From CAYVMN01 sp043808585 (GTDB lineage: Bacteria; Desulfobacterota; DSM-4660; Desulfatiglandales; Desulfatiglandaceae), in assembly GCA_043808585.1 (NCBI GenBank), contig JAZDES010000224.1, positions 5,182-69,181 on the forward strand: a stretch of DNA of 64,000 bases. Direction: 5' to 3'. Every line of letters starts with the position of its first letter. Within the stretch, counting starts at the first letter, position 1. The notes beneath the pieces are model-generated. The model was not told where the DNA came from. It saw only the letters and a list, made by a program, of their open reading frames with translations, and did not search any database. Below, piece by piece: positions 52,862-61,038 of this stretch. A program made the translations under genes and the position numbers.

Positions 52862-53389
52862 ATGGACCTTGAAATCTTTGAAAAAATGGATGCGTCCGGT
52901 CTCAGGAAATACATAGAATTTCTACTGTGGCACTACCGGGTGATGGATGCATTCTGGTTTATTTATGTTGCGGAACGATTCGACCAGCCGACCGCCGAAG
53001 AAATAAATGGGATGGTCTGGGGCCGTGTGGCAGGCATGGCGGCCAAGGATCTCGTGCCCCGATTTGATATCAAGGAAAGGGGGCTTGAGGGCTTTGTGAA
53101 GGCACTCAGGCTCTTTCCATGGTGTATCCTGGTGGGCTATGATATTGAGGAATCCGACCAGGAGGTGATTATCTCGGTACCCTCCTGTATAACCCAGGAG
53201 GCGAGGCTCAAACGGGGCCTGGGGGAATACGTATGCAAGGAGATGCACCGTGCTGAATTCGAGGGGTTTTCCCGTGAGGTGGACCCGCGTATTCGAGTGG
53301 AATGTCTTTTCGCCCCCCCGGACCCCCATCCCCATGACATGTTCTGCAGGTGGCGTTTTTACCTTGAGGGGAAAGGGGCTCAGGGATGA
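52862..53389 (+). CDS. DUF6125 family protein
   Basis: A 175-residue soluble protein starting MDLEIFEKMDASGLRKYIEFLLWHYRVMDAFWFIYVAERF, which resembles DUF6125 members common in sulfate reducers. It holds Cys at several places (PWCILVGYD, SCITQEARL, EYVCKEM, VECLFAPPDPHPHD), and the late PPDPHPHD segment may bind metal. Function unknown. GGGGGAG precedes ATG 52862. It follows the FTR gene by 63 bases. Confidence 0.7.
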   Translation: MDLEIFEKMDASGLRKYIEFLLWHYRVMDAFWFIYVAERFDQPTAEEINGMVWGRVAGMAAKDLVPRFDIKERGLEGFVKALRLFPWCILVGYDIEESDQEVIISVPSCITQEARLKRGLGEYVCKEMHRAEFEGFSREVDPRIRVECLFAPPDPHPHDMFCRWRFYLEGKGAQG

Positions 53390-53442
53390 TGTGTTATCTT
53401 TGTGGAATAAGAAATGAACAAGACTGAAAACGGAGTTCTCTC

Positions 53443-54237
53443 ATGATCTTTCTCTTTAAGAAGATAGTGTCCCCGTTTCTACTTCCCCTTCCCTTTGGGC
53501 TCCTTCTCTCATTCCTCGGGCTATTCCTGCTCTGGTTCACAAAGAGGCAAAAGACAGGGAAGGCTCTGGTTACTGTGGGTCTCTGTACCTTGGGCCTGCT
53601 GAGCTATGAACCCATATCCGATGCCCTTCTGGCTCCCTTGATATACAAATACGGGCCTTACAAGGCTGGGAGCGAAACCAGAGGAGATCTATCACTCAAA
53701 AAGAGAGATAAGGTCAAGTATGTGGTGGTGCTCGGAGGGGGGCACGGCGCTGACTCTCAAATCCCTCTAACAAGCCACCTGAGCGATTCTGGATTGAAAC
53801 GCCTCCTTGAAGGGATCAGGATATATCGGGAAAACCCTGGCAGCAAACTCCTTCTCTCAGGGGGCGGGGCATACACGGCAATTCCTGAGGCAAGGGTTGC
53901 GCAGGATGTTGCGATCTTCATTGGCGTTGATAAGGATGATATAATCCTTGAGCCCGACTCCAGGGATACCAAGGACCAGGCCAGACTCCTCAAGCCCATG
54001 ATCGGTAAGGAGCCATTCGTACTGGTCACTTCCGCCCTTCACCTGCCACGGGCCATGGCTCTGTTCAGGAAGCAGGGCATGGACCCTATCCCGGGACCAG
54101 CAGATGTGCCTTCCCGGGAAAAGGGTGAATTGTCTCCCCGCAGGTTTTTCCCCCAGCCCGAGGCCCTTGATAGGTCCTCACGCGCCATTCATGAGTACGT
54201 GGGGCTGGTCTGGGCAAGGTTGAGGGGGCAAATCTGA
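53443..54237 (+). CDS. YdcF/ElyC family envelope protein (DUF218)
   Basis: A 264-residue protein with two N-terminal hydrophobic helices (about 6-30 and 37-55) and a DUF218 domain: YVVVLGGGHGADS near 87, LLEGIRIYRENPGSKLLLSGGG, DSRDTKDQARLL and LVTSALHLPRAMALF. The E. coli relative ElyC affects peptidoglycan and lipid-carrier use. ATG 53443 lies after a 53-base gap. It is probably co-transcribed with the metal-binding protein downstream. Confidence 0.9.
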   Translation: MIFLFKKIVSPFLLPLPFGLLLSFLGLFLLWFTKRQKTGKALVTVGLCTLGLLSYEPISDALLAPLIYKYGPYKAGSETRGDLSLKKRDKVKYVVVLGGGHGADSQIPLTSHLSDSGLKRLLEGIRIYRENPGSKLLLSGGGAYTAIPEARVAQDVAIFIGVDKDDIILEPDSRDTKDQARLLKPMIGKEPFVLVTSALHLPRAMALFRKQGMDPIPGPADVPSREKGELSPRRFFPQPEALDRSSRAIHEYVGLVWARLRGQI

Positions 54238-54306
54238 TTAGATGGGGAAATGAATTCCTATGAATGGCCTGAACGAGAGATATGGTCCTCATTTGGAGAT
54301 GTGCCC

Positions 54307-55224
54307 ATGATACGGAAAGGGATTGCAGCCCTCATCTGCCTCCTTGCATCGGCGGCCCTCCCATCCAGTGTATCCTGGAGCAAAGAACCCGTGGATGTCT
54401 GGGTCAGCATACTGCCCCAGAAATACTTTGTAGAGAAAATTGCCGGTGGGCTTGCAAGGGTCTCTGTAATGGTGCAGCCGGGGGCAAATCCCGTCACCTA
54501 TGAGCCAAGGCCGGCACAACTTAAGCGGATGGCACGGTCAGATATCTATTTTGCTATTGGCGTACCCTTTGAAAGGGCCTGGCTCAAGAAGATTGCGGCC
54601 CTTAACCCCCTGATGCAGGTGATCCGTACGGATAAGGACATCAAGAAGAGGGAGATGCTCTCCGGACATCATCACGGGGAAAGGAATCCTCTCAAGAAGA
54701 GGCACTCCAAGGGTGATAATGGTCCTGGAGAGCCATTCAAGGATCCCCACGTCTGGCTCTCTCCCCCCCTTGTCAAGATACAGGCCAATGTCATTGCAGA
54801 TGCACTTATAAGGATTGATCCAAGCAACAAGAGTATATATGAGAACAATCTAAAGGGCTTTCAAGCGGAGCTTGACCGGCTTGACTCTGAGCTAAGGGAG
54901 CTATTTGCAGGAACTGGACAAAAAACTGAGTTTCTGGTCTTTCATCCTTCCTGGGGTTACTTCGCAGATGCTTATGGATTAAGGCAGATCGCGGTTGAGA
55001 CGGAGGGGAAAGAGCCGTCCGCCTCTGATACGGCTCGATTGATCGGATATTGCAAAGACAAGGGGATTAAGCTTGTTTTTGCCCAGCCCCAGTTCTCGGC
55101 AAAGAGTGCAAAGATTATCGCCAGGGAGATAGGAGGGAAGGTCGTCTTTATCGATCCCCTCAATGAACGCTGGATGGAAAATCTCCGGGCCGTGGCGAGG
55201 GAGTTAAAGGCCTCATTAAGGTGA
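54307..55224 (+). CDS. Periplasmic metal ABC transporter substrate-binding protein (ZnuA/TroA family)
   Basis: A 305-residue exported protein with signal peptide MIRKGIAALICLLASAALPSSVSWS. DPHVWLSP, FHPSWGYFADAYGL and FIDPLNERW hold the second His, third His and last Asp of the zinc site, and a His-rich loop (GHHHGERNP) near 120 is typical. The first ligand, usually His in NPHTYEP, is Val here (NPVTYEP), so metal choice or affinity may differ. ATG 54307 begins at the signal peptide; an in-frame start at 54250 adds 19 residues. No permease or ATPase gene is adjacent. Confidence 0.9.
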   Translation: MIRKGIAALICLLASAALPSSVSWSKEPVDVWVSILPQKYFVEKIAGGLARVSVMVQPGANPVTYEPRPAQLKRMARSDIYFAIGVPFERAWLKKIAALNPLMQVIRTDKDIKKREMLSGHHHGERNPLKKRHSKGDNGPGEPFKDPHVWLSPPLVKIQANVIADALIRIDPSNKSIYENNLKGFQAELDRLDSELRELFAGTGQKTEFLVFHPSWGYFADAYGLRQIAVETEGKEPSASDTARLIGYCKDKGIKLVFAQPQFSAKSAKIIAREIGGKVVFIDPLNERWMENLRAVARELKASLR

Positions 55225-55252
55225 ATAATGCCGAAGGAAGACAGGAGAAGAG

Positions 55253-56023
55253 ATGTGTCTTTTGTTGTTAGCGATAAGGTCCCATCTCGTATATAAGCTG
55301 GTCCTTGCGGCCAACAGGGATGAGTACTATGAACGACCCACCGCCCCGGCGGATTTCTGGGAAGAAAGCCCATGGCTGCTTGCGGGACGTGATCTGAGGG
55401 CCGGAGGGACATGGCTGGGGATTACCACCAACGGAAGGATAGCGGCAGTTACCAACTATCGAGATCCTGCCTCGGTGAGAGACAATGCGCCTTCCCGTGG
55501 GGAACTCGTAAGTAAGTTCTTGCTGGAAAGTGGAAGTCCATCGGAATATCTTAAGAAGCTGGAACAGGAAGGGCCGGACTATAACGGGTTCAACCTGGTC
55601 TTTGGGGATAAGGACAGACTGTACTGGTACTCAAACCGAGGGGATGAGGGACGTTTACTCGGGCCTGGAATCCATGGCCTCAGCAACCACTTACTGGATA
55701 CCTCCTGGCCCAAGGTCACTCGGGGAAAGACGGGGATGACAACCCTCCTTTCAGGTGGACAGAATCCCGACCCGGAACAGCTATTAGGTCTCCTCTTTGA
55801 TCGTCATATCGCAGAGGACGAAAGGCTGCCACATACGGGGGTTGGCCTTCAATGGGAAAGGATCCTGTCGCCTCTCTTCATCACTAGCCCCCATTATGGG
55901 ACCCGATCCTCTACCCTCATGCTTATCGATCAGGACGATCGTGTGACCTTTGTTGAAAGGACCTTTGATTTAAACCCGGATTACCCCAAGACAGTGGAGT
56001 ATCGATTCAAGATCGAGGAGTGA
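55253..56023 (+). CDS. NRDE family protein (TANGO2-like)
   Basis: A 256-residue protein with Cys2 at the N-terminus, LAANRDEYYERPTAPADFW at about 20-38 and GGTWLGITTNGRIAAVTNYRDP at about 50-70. These are the NRDE signatures of the Ntn-hydrolase-like TANGO2 group. The eukaryotic relative affects heme or lipid handling; no bacterial role is settled. It starts 28 bases after the metal-binding protein. Confidence 0.93.
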   Translation: MCLLLLAIRSHLVYKLVLAANRDEYYERPTAPADFWEESPWLLAGRDLRAGGTWLGITTNGRIAAVTNYRDPASVRDNAPSRGELVSKFLLESGSPSEYLKKLEQEGPDYNGFNLVFGDKDRLYWYSNRGDEGRLLGPGIHGLSNHLLDTSWPKVTRGKTGMTTLLSGGQNPDPEQLLGLLFDRHIAEDERLPHTGVGLQWERILSPLFITSPHYGTRSSTLMLIDQDDRVTFVERTFDLNPDYPKTVEYRFKIEE

Positions 56024-56078
56024 CGACCCATCCTGCTGAAATGGCTGGCCTCAGATCCGAGCGTAATCGTGGAAGAGG

Positions 56079-56213
56079 TCAAAAATAACGGACGAGCTCG
56101 GCTACCCCTACGATAATCAGGTACAGGGCTACGACATAGTTGAGCAACCGGGGGAATACCAGGATGAGTATTCCGGCGACAATGGAAATGACCGGGACTA
56201 ATGGTACAACCAT
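56079..56213 (-). CDS. DUF3096 small membrane protein
   Basis: A 44-residue protein with two hydrophobic stretches around a central FPRLLNYVVALYLIIVG motif, which is the DUF3096 pattern (about 40-55 residues). GGAGGT lies 5 bases before ATG 56213. Too short for most gene callers. Role unknown; it follows a small lipoprotein gene on the same strand and is probably in its operon. Confidence 0.8.
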   Translation of the reverse strand: MVVPLVPVISIVAGILILVFPRLLNYVVALYLIIVGVAELVRYF

Positions 56214-56287
56214 GCTAACCTCCAGAGATGTAAGTCCAGGCCAAATTGGCTGGAGGCCTAATTATGGACAAGAGGTCACAGTCTCTC

Positions 56288-56473
56288 TTATTCTGCGCCC
56301 GACAAATAGCGTGGTGATTCACGCCCGAAGTCTGACTCCCAATTGGGATGTGTCGTATAATCAGGGGCCCGCCAGCCGGAGGCCTGAAAGGTCTCACATG
56401 AGGACAAAAAAAGACATGCGAATAGCCACGTGGCCAAAAGAAATCTTCTCGAAATGCTCTTTATCATGTCCAT
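56288..56473 (-). CDS. Small lipoprotein
   Basis: A 61-residue frame with a clear lipoprotein signal: basic RR, hydrophobic FLLATWLFACLFL and lipobox LSSC near Cys26, then a short hydrophilic mature part rich in W, P and S ending GAE. ATG at 56473, or 56467 two codons later. It lies 75 bases upstream of the DUF3096 gene on the same strand. The mature protein of about 35 residues has no recognisable domain. Confidence 0.6.
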   Translation of the reverse strand: MDMIKSISRRFLLATWLFACLFLSSCETFQASGWRAPDYTTHPNWESDFGRESPRYLSGAE

Positions 56474-56934
56474 AGGTGCTCACCTAACCTTGATTGTTAT
56501 TCCGTGTCTTCTCAATAAATAGGGGTGAATGCTTTGCTATAGCCGGTTTCTGGATTCCCGCTTGCGCGGGAATGACAGCCACTTACCCACACTCGTCATT
56601 CCCGCGAAAGCGGGAATCCATGAGTTATTATAACAAGTTATTGAGCTATTACGTTATTCCTTCGCTTCGCCAAGGTAATTTATGATGCCCTTCAAGATAT
56701 ATGAGCCAGGATAAAGGGTCAAGATTTTCCTAAAGGGGAGGGTTCAATGCCTGGCTCACTTTGGCGGTCTCATGCCGGGGAAGAGCTCATCTCTAAACTG
56801 CCCTGCCGGCCAGTATGGAGAATTATCGTATAATGATTTTTTCTCATAAAAGTCAAGGTGTTTGCCAAGAGGTAGAAGATAGACACAGACGTGAATATGA
56901 AAAAAGAAATAGATGAAAGAGAGGGTTAATTACG
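56474..56934. other. 461-base gap with a palindromic element
   Basis: Holds the second MITE-like copy (56510-56646). The remaining part up to the MBL-fold gene is AT-richer and shows no reading frame or RNA gene that I can support; promoters for the divergent lipoprotein and MBL genes should lie here. Confidence 0.6.
56510..56646. repeat. MITE-like palindromic element, copy 2
   Basis: Starts with the same TCTCAATAAATAG as the copy at 2724-2859 and ends with AAGTTATTGAG, with matching length. The left arm (GGTGAATGCTTTGCTATA, then CCGGTTTCTGGATT) is nearly identical to copy 1; the right half has drifted. The inner arms GGATTCCCGC and GCGGGAATCC are inverted. Confidence 0.75.
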
Positions 56935-57513
56935 ATGCTCAGAAAACTTGTCGTTGGTCCATATCAGGCCAACTGTTATATCCTGGGTTGCAAGAATACG
57001 AAAGAAGGGGTGGTCATTGATCCGGGGGACGAGGCCTTTCGGATCGTAAAGGAGATCTCCAACCTCGGGCTCACCATCCGCTACATTCTTATTACCCACG
57101 GGCACATTGACCATGTTGGGGGAGCTGAGGAGCTTCGGCGGATCACCCGGGCGCCGGTATGGATCCACCCCCTGGATGCCAGGGGCCTCGGATTTCCGGC
57201 CGATGGGTCCTTATTTGATGGCCAGGCGATCGTCTTCGGAACCTTCAAGCTTGAGGTCATTCACACATCGGGGCATTCACCAGGAGGGGTCTGCTTTCAT
57301 GCCTCTGGAGCGGTCTTTACCGGCGACACACTCTTTGCTGGTTCAATCGGACGGACCGATTTTCCAGGCGGCGACCACAATCAACTGATTCGCGGTGTTG
57401 TGCAAAAGATCTTCCCGCTAGGAGATGATTTGAGGGTCTACACAGGCCACGGTCCCTCATCCACCATAGGCCGGGAGAGGACAAACAATCCCTTTTTCAG
57501 GCATGAGCGATAA
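56935..57513 (+). CDS. MBL-fold metallo-hydrolase (glyoxalase II-like)
   Basis: A 192-residue single-domain hydrolase with THGHIDHVGG (the HxHxDH metal site, about residues 53-62), HTSGHSPGGVCF and FTGDTLFAGSIGRTDFPGGD. It lacks the C-terminal helical domain of true glyoxalase II, so the substrate is open: a thioester or a persulfide are possibilities. ATG 56935 (AGGG upstream). Confidence 0.93.
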   Translation: MLRKLVVGPYQANCYILGCKNTKEGVVIDPGDEAFRIVKEISNLGLTIRYILITHGHIDHVGGAEELRRITRAPVWIHPLDARGLGFPADGSLFDGQAIVFGTFKLEVIHTSGHSPGGVCFHASGAVFTGDTLFAGSIGRTDFPGGDHNQLIRGVVQKIFPLGDDLRVYTGHGPSSTIGRERTNNPFFRHER

Positions 57514-57612
57514 CAGAAGGAAGGCAGTTAACTAATTCAGGCATAAGTTGTGTGGTGCACGAGACCCTATTCACACATTATTTGGACAGCCAGGGAAGCT
57601 AATTCGACTAGG

Positions 57613-58272
57613 TCAGGATGAAATTAGACGGACCAATTTTTCTCTTGAAACCATTCCCTCTCTGAGGATCTTGGGCGGATCCACGGTCACGTCGAGGACG
57701 GTGGATCCGATCTTTCCTTCGGTTTTTCCTCCATCCAGGATCAGGTCCACGCTATCTCCCAGTGAATCGAAAACCTCTTTGGCTGTGCTGCATGGGCCTT
57801 CGCCAGAGACGTTGGCGCTGGTTCCGGTGATGGGCCTGCCGATTGTTCGGGCCAGGGCTGTTGCCAGGGGGTGGCTGGAGAGGCGGATGCCGATCTTGCC
57901 CGATTTGGCGGTGAGGAGCTGCGATACCTTTGATGAGGCATCAAATACTATGGTCAGGCCACCCGGCCAGAATTCACGGATGAGCCGACGGACAACAGGG
58001 GGGATGGTGGCCACATACTGAGCGAGTGATTCCACAGAGGGGATGAGGATCAGGACGGGGCGGTCGGGCTTTCTTTTTTTTACGAAAAATAGCCTAATGA
58101 TGGCCTGCTCGTTTGTTGCATCCACGGCAAGGCCATAAAAGGACTCAGTGGGATAGGCGACCAGGCCGCCGGACAAGAGGAGACCTTTGGCCCTCTTGAT
58201 GCCTTCATCCATTCCATCAGGAAGTTGCACGCGGATGACAGAGTTCCCGGCGGTTTTGCCTGGTTTGTTCAA
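57613..58272 (-). CDS. tsaC: L-threonylcarbamoyladenylate synthase
   Basis: A 219-residue YrdC-fold enzyme making the precursor of tRNA t6A from threonine, bicarbonate and ATP. PTESFYGLAVDATN near 40-53, KKRKPDRPVLIL near 65-76 and ITGTSANVSGEGPCSTAKEV near 150 are the family motifs. The Sua5 C-terminal domain is absent. TTG 58272 overlaps the purE stop. Confidence 0.94.
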   Translation of the reverse strand: MNKPGKTAGNSVIRVQLPDGMDEGIKRAKGLLLSGGLVAYPTESFYGLAVDATNEQAIIRLFFVKKRKPDRPVLILIPSVESLAQYVATIPPVVRRLIREFWPGGLTIVFDASSKVSQLLTAKSGKIGIRLSSHPLATALARTIGRPITGTSANVSGEGPCSTAKEVFDSLGDSVDLILDGGKTEGKIGSTVLDVTVDPPKILREGMVSREKLVRLISS

Positions 58273-58760
58273 GATTCGACCGTCCGGGAGGCCTTTTCAG
58301 TTATCCCTCTGCGATAGGCTTTTAGTCTTTCAGCTATTTCAGGGTGCTTGAGGGCCAGGATCTGGGCGGCCAAGACAGCAGCATTCTTTGCCCCGCCGCT
58401 CCCCACAGCCACCGTGGCCACCGGGATGCCGGGTGGCATCTGGACTGTCGAGAGTAAGGCGTCAAAACCCTTGAGGGGTGAGGAATCAATGGGGACCCCA
58501 ATGACCGGGAGTGTTGTGTGGCCGGCGACGGCCCCTGCCAGGTGGGCAGCCCAGCCGGCCCCGGCAATGATTACCTGGATCCCCCGATCCTCGGCTGATA
58601 CAGCGTAATCCCTTGTGAGATCAGGTGTCCGGTGTGCAGAGAGTACCCGCACCTCATGGGGGATATTCAAGGCATCTAAGAGATCAATGCACCCCTGCAT
58701 CACCTCCCTATCGGAGATGCTCCCCATCAAGACGCCCACCAAGGGCCTATCTGAAGTCAT
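58269..58760 (-). CDS. purE: N5-carboxyaminoimidazole ribonucleotide mutase
   Basis: A 163-residue class I PurE of de novo purine synthesis. GVLMGSISDREVMQGC near 8-23, VRVLSAHRTPD near 37-47, IIAGAGWAAHLAGAVAGHT near 64-82 and GVPIDSSPLKGFDALLSTVQMPPGIPVATVAVG are all canonical. No purK is adjacent. It is upstream of tsaC in a two-gene operon. Confidence 0.97.
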   Translation of the reverse strand: MTSDRPLVGVLMGSISDREVMQGCIDLLDALNIPHEVRVLSAHRTPDLTRDYAVSAEDRGIQVIIAGAGWAAHLAGAVAGHTTLPVIGVPIDSSPLKGFDALLSTVQMPPGIPVATVAVGSGGAKNAAVLAAQILALKHPEIAERLKAYRRGITEKASRTVES

Positions 58761-59084
58761 GGCTTTACCTCGAATTTTGGATCTATTACCCTTCCTCTAT
58801 TTGACGAACCCTACGGATCAACCCAGAGAAACTTGAATCACGAAACTGGAAATTTGAAATCTGAAACTTGATGAATTGGTAAAAAGCCGAAGTTTTTCTT
58901 TTTTGGTCATTCCCGTGAAAACGGGAATCCAGGAATCCCGCCTTTGGCGGGAGTGACGGTCTAGGAGGCTTTTTACGAGTCCATCGAACTTGAATCACGA
59001 AACTTGAAACTTGAAACTGGACTGAACAAAGAAGATTGAAAAAGGCCAACCACTGACCTCTGATCACCACTCACTGTCACCTGT
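58761..59084. other. 324-base gap made almost wholly of repeats
   Basis: Contains ACTTGAA-type repeats (58831-58872 and 58987-59020) and between them an inverted GGGAATCC-type block plus a conserved tail ending in GAGTCCATC (to 58985). No gene is supported. Confidence 0.6.
58907..58985. repeat. Palindromic repeat with GAGTCCATC end, copy 1
   Basis: GTCATTCCCGTGAAAACGGGAATCC forms one hairpin, ATCCCGCCTTTGGCGGGAGTGAC a second. The tail GACGGTCTAGGAGGCT followed by TACGAGTCCATC is shared with 60022-60060. Confidence 0.7.
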
Positions 59085-59723
59085 CTACTGCCCTCTTCCC
59101 TTTGCCATTCCTATCAAGGGATAAACGATCATCCCGGCCAACCAGGCGATATCCTCGGCAGAGAGGATACCGGATATGCTCCGATCAAAAAGGATATTCC
59201 CCTCGGGCGGAAATTCATCGTCCCCTTTCCACACTATCAAGGCAACCGGTACCCTGGGGAAGGCCTGGATCACGACCGAGACATCGCCTTGATCCGACGG
59301 CCTTGCACCATAGGCCTCTTTTGCCAGTTTCAAGAGGAGTTCAGGCTGGTCTCCAAAGGCCTCTACCATCGGGTTCTTGGCCCTCCTGTGAAAGGCGTCC
59401 AGATAGAATTTGCCGTCCAGTACCTCCTGGTAGGCGATCCATTCATTGCGAACCTTTGGGCCTGTTGCACCGTTTAAATAATGAAGGATAAGGACCTGCT
59501 GCTGTACGGGGACTTCAAGGTCAGATCCCACGAACGAAAACCAGCATTCTGGCCAGGTGATGGCCACCCTCTTCCCCAAGAAGTCCAGAATCAAACGGGC
59601 ATTGCCCTGGGAGTCGACCTCAAGATCAGCCCCGCTCTGGTCAGCCACTCTCTTGGGGTTCTTATTGACAAGCTCCTGTTTGCCCAGTTCAGCCGCCTTT
59701 TTGTAATCATCTATTCTGGCCAT
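59085..59723 (-). CDS. DUF3786 domain protein
   Basis: A 212-residue soluble protein. The segment LDFLGKRVAITWPECWF near 47-63, VPVQQQVLILHYLNGATG near 72-89 and the late VIQAFPRVPVALIVWKGDDEFPPEGNILFDRSI are the DUF3786 core. The family is common in anaerobes, sometimes fused to Fe-S or corrinoid-related domains; the function is not known. It has no operon partner here. Confidence 0.85.
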   Translation of the reverse strand: MARIDDYKKAAELGKQELVNKNPKRVADQSGADLEVDSQGNARLILDFLGKRVAITWPECWFSFVGSDLEVPVQQQVLILHYLNGATGPKVRNEWIAYQEVLDGKFYLDAFHRRAKNPMVEAFGDQPELLLKLAKEAYGARPSDQGDVSVVIQAFPRVPVALIVWKGDDEFPPEGNILFDRSISGILSAEDIAWLAGMIVYPLIGMAKGRGQ

Positions 59724-60292
59724 GGAAAACCTTTCTTTTTAGACAGGATGAACGGGCCCGCCCTGGCGCGAAGTAGGAAGCTTCCTCTAAGCGGTATCAT
59801 TATTACCCTTAGATGGTGCCTCCAGTTATCATTGACTTCTCTGAGCAGGTCTGGGCCAGGGATTGACATGATAGTTTTCTTAACGCTTCAATCACTAACT
59901 ACACAGTCAAAAACTCTGTCATTCCTGAGAAGAGCCTGCCCCGGGCTTGAACAGGGGCAGGAACCCATAATCCATTGATTTTTATGGACTCCCGCTCCCC
60001 GCCTTCGCGAGGACAGGCCGCGCGGGAGCGACGGTCTAGGAGGCTTCTTACGAGTCCATCATTATTCCAGCATTCCAATCGTGAGGGGAGCGAGCTAAAT
60101 TTCTCGATTTGTATCATGTCCATCCACTTTATCCTGTCAAATATTTTTCCTCCGGTGGACTATTACAAAATGGCAAATCAAAGATTTAAGGATTTACGAT
60201 CCGGGAAGGTATGTTTATAATAGCATTTGGGCTCGGATTTCAAGTCCAATCTCCAAATGCCACCTCCCTGTAATTTTCTTTGGGTGCCAACT
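59724..60292. other. 569-base gap with repeat remnants
   Basis: Holds an inverted pair CCTGCCCC/GGGGCAGG near 59936-59962 and a second palindromic element ending GAGTCCATC (59985-60060). The rest has no supported gene; open frames across it are incidental. Confidence 0.6.
59985..60060. repeat. Palindromic repeat with GAGTCCATC end, copy 2
   Basis: Bounded by ATGGACTC on the left (59985-59992) and GAGTCCAT on the right (60052-60059), perfect inverted ends. The right 38 bases match the tail at 58947-58985 almost exactly. Inside are CCCGCTCC and GCGCGGGAGC arms. Confidence 0.75.
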
Positions 60293-61015
60293 ATGCCTCG
60301 CAAGAAGAAGAGAAAAGTGCATCAGTCTAGACCGAAGGAACCGAAGAAAGAGGCACAGATCTTCAATCCTGTCTTCGGCTCGTTGGCATCCCTGAAAGAA
60401 AAGAAGGGGGAGGTCCCAGTGACTCAAGAGAAGATTGAACGCCCCGAGCCCGAGAAAGTGCCTAAGGAGACTCAATATTTTCTGGAAGCCATGCGGGATG
60501 TGGAACCGCTCAAGGGCCCAAGAAAGAAAATTATGCCCAGTCCCGACACCAACGTCTGGCCTTCCCACCCGGCCCCGGATGATGAACTGGAGGCCCTGGC
60601 CCACCTTTCTGATCTTGTCAGCGGGGCCGCCGAACTGGACATCACATTTAGCGACGAATATATCGAGGGGGCTGTTCGAGGCTTCGACCGAAGGCTTATG
60701 GGAAGGCTCAAAAAAGGGCAGTTTCCCGTACAGGATTACATCGATCTCCACGGGCTCACGAAACATGAGGCTGAGGTCAGGATCCATACCTTTCTACGGG
60801 AAAGCTATGGGCTTGGCTTACGATGCGTTCTCGTGGTTCACGGCCGGGGCCTGAATTCCGAGGACAATATCCCGGTATTGAAGGAGAGGCTGCCGGTCTG
60901 GCTGAGTCGGGGCCCAGTAAGGAAAATCGTACTGGCATTTTCAACTGCCATGCCTTACGATGGAGGGACAGGCGCTATCTATATCCTGCTGAAGAGGGGG
61001 AGGGCAAGGGTCTAA
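60293..61015 (+). CDS. Smr domain protein
   Basis: A 240-residue protein with a basic N-terminus (PRKKKRKVHQSRPKEPKK), a disordered middle and a C-terminal Smr domain: YIDLHGLTKHEAEVRI, VVHGRGLNSED and AMPYDGGTGAIYILLKRG. Smr domains cut or bind nucleic acids; bacterial SmrB acts on mRNA at collided ribosomes. ATG 60293 is preferred to an in-frame start at 60227 in the intergenic region. A YchF-like translation factor follows by 23 bases. Confidence 0.9.
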   Translation: MPRKKKRKVHQSRPKEPKKEAQIFNPVFGSLASLKEKKGEVPVTQEKIERPEPEKVPKETQYFLEAMRDVEPLKGPRKKIMPSPDTNVWPSHPAPDDELEALAHLSDLVSGAAELDITFSDEYIEGAVRGFDRRLMGRLKKGQFPVQDYIDLHGLTKHEAEVRIHTFLRESYGLGLRCVLVVHGRGLNSEDNIPVLKERLPVWLSRGPVRKIVLAFSTAMPYDGGTGAIYILLKRGRARV

Positions 61016-61038
61016 GGAAAGGAGGCTCCTTTCAAGTC

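Noticed and set aside
56494..56685. 63-residue frame over the MITE-like copy 2
   Set aside because: Encoded entirely by the repeat element (FWIPACAGMT type peptide), so not a gene.
58786..59070. 94-residue minus-strand frame upstream of purE
   Set aside because: Built from the palindromic and tandem repeats of this gap; the peptide (GFLDSRFHGND) is the well-known translated-repeat artefact.
59481..59978. 165-residue plus-strand frame over the DUF3786 start
   Set aside because: Antisense to DUF3786 and then runs into repeat sequence; no protein features.
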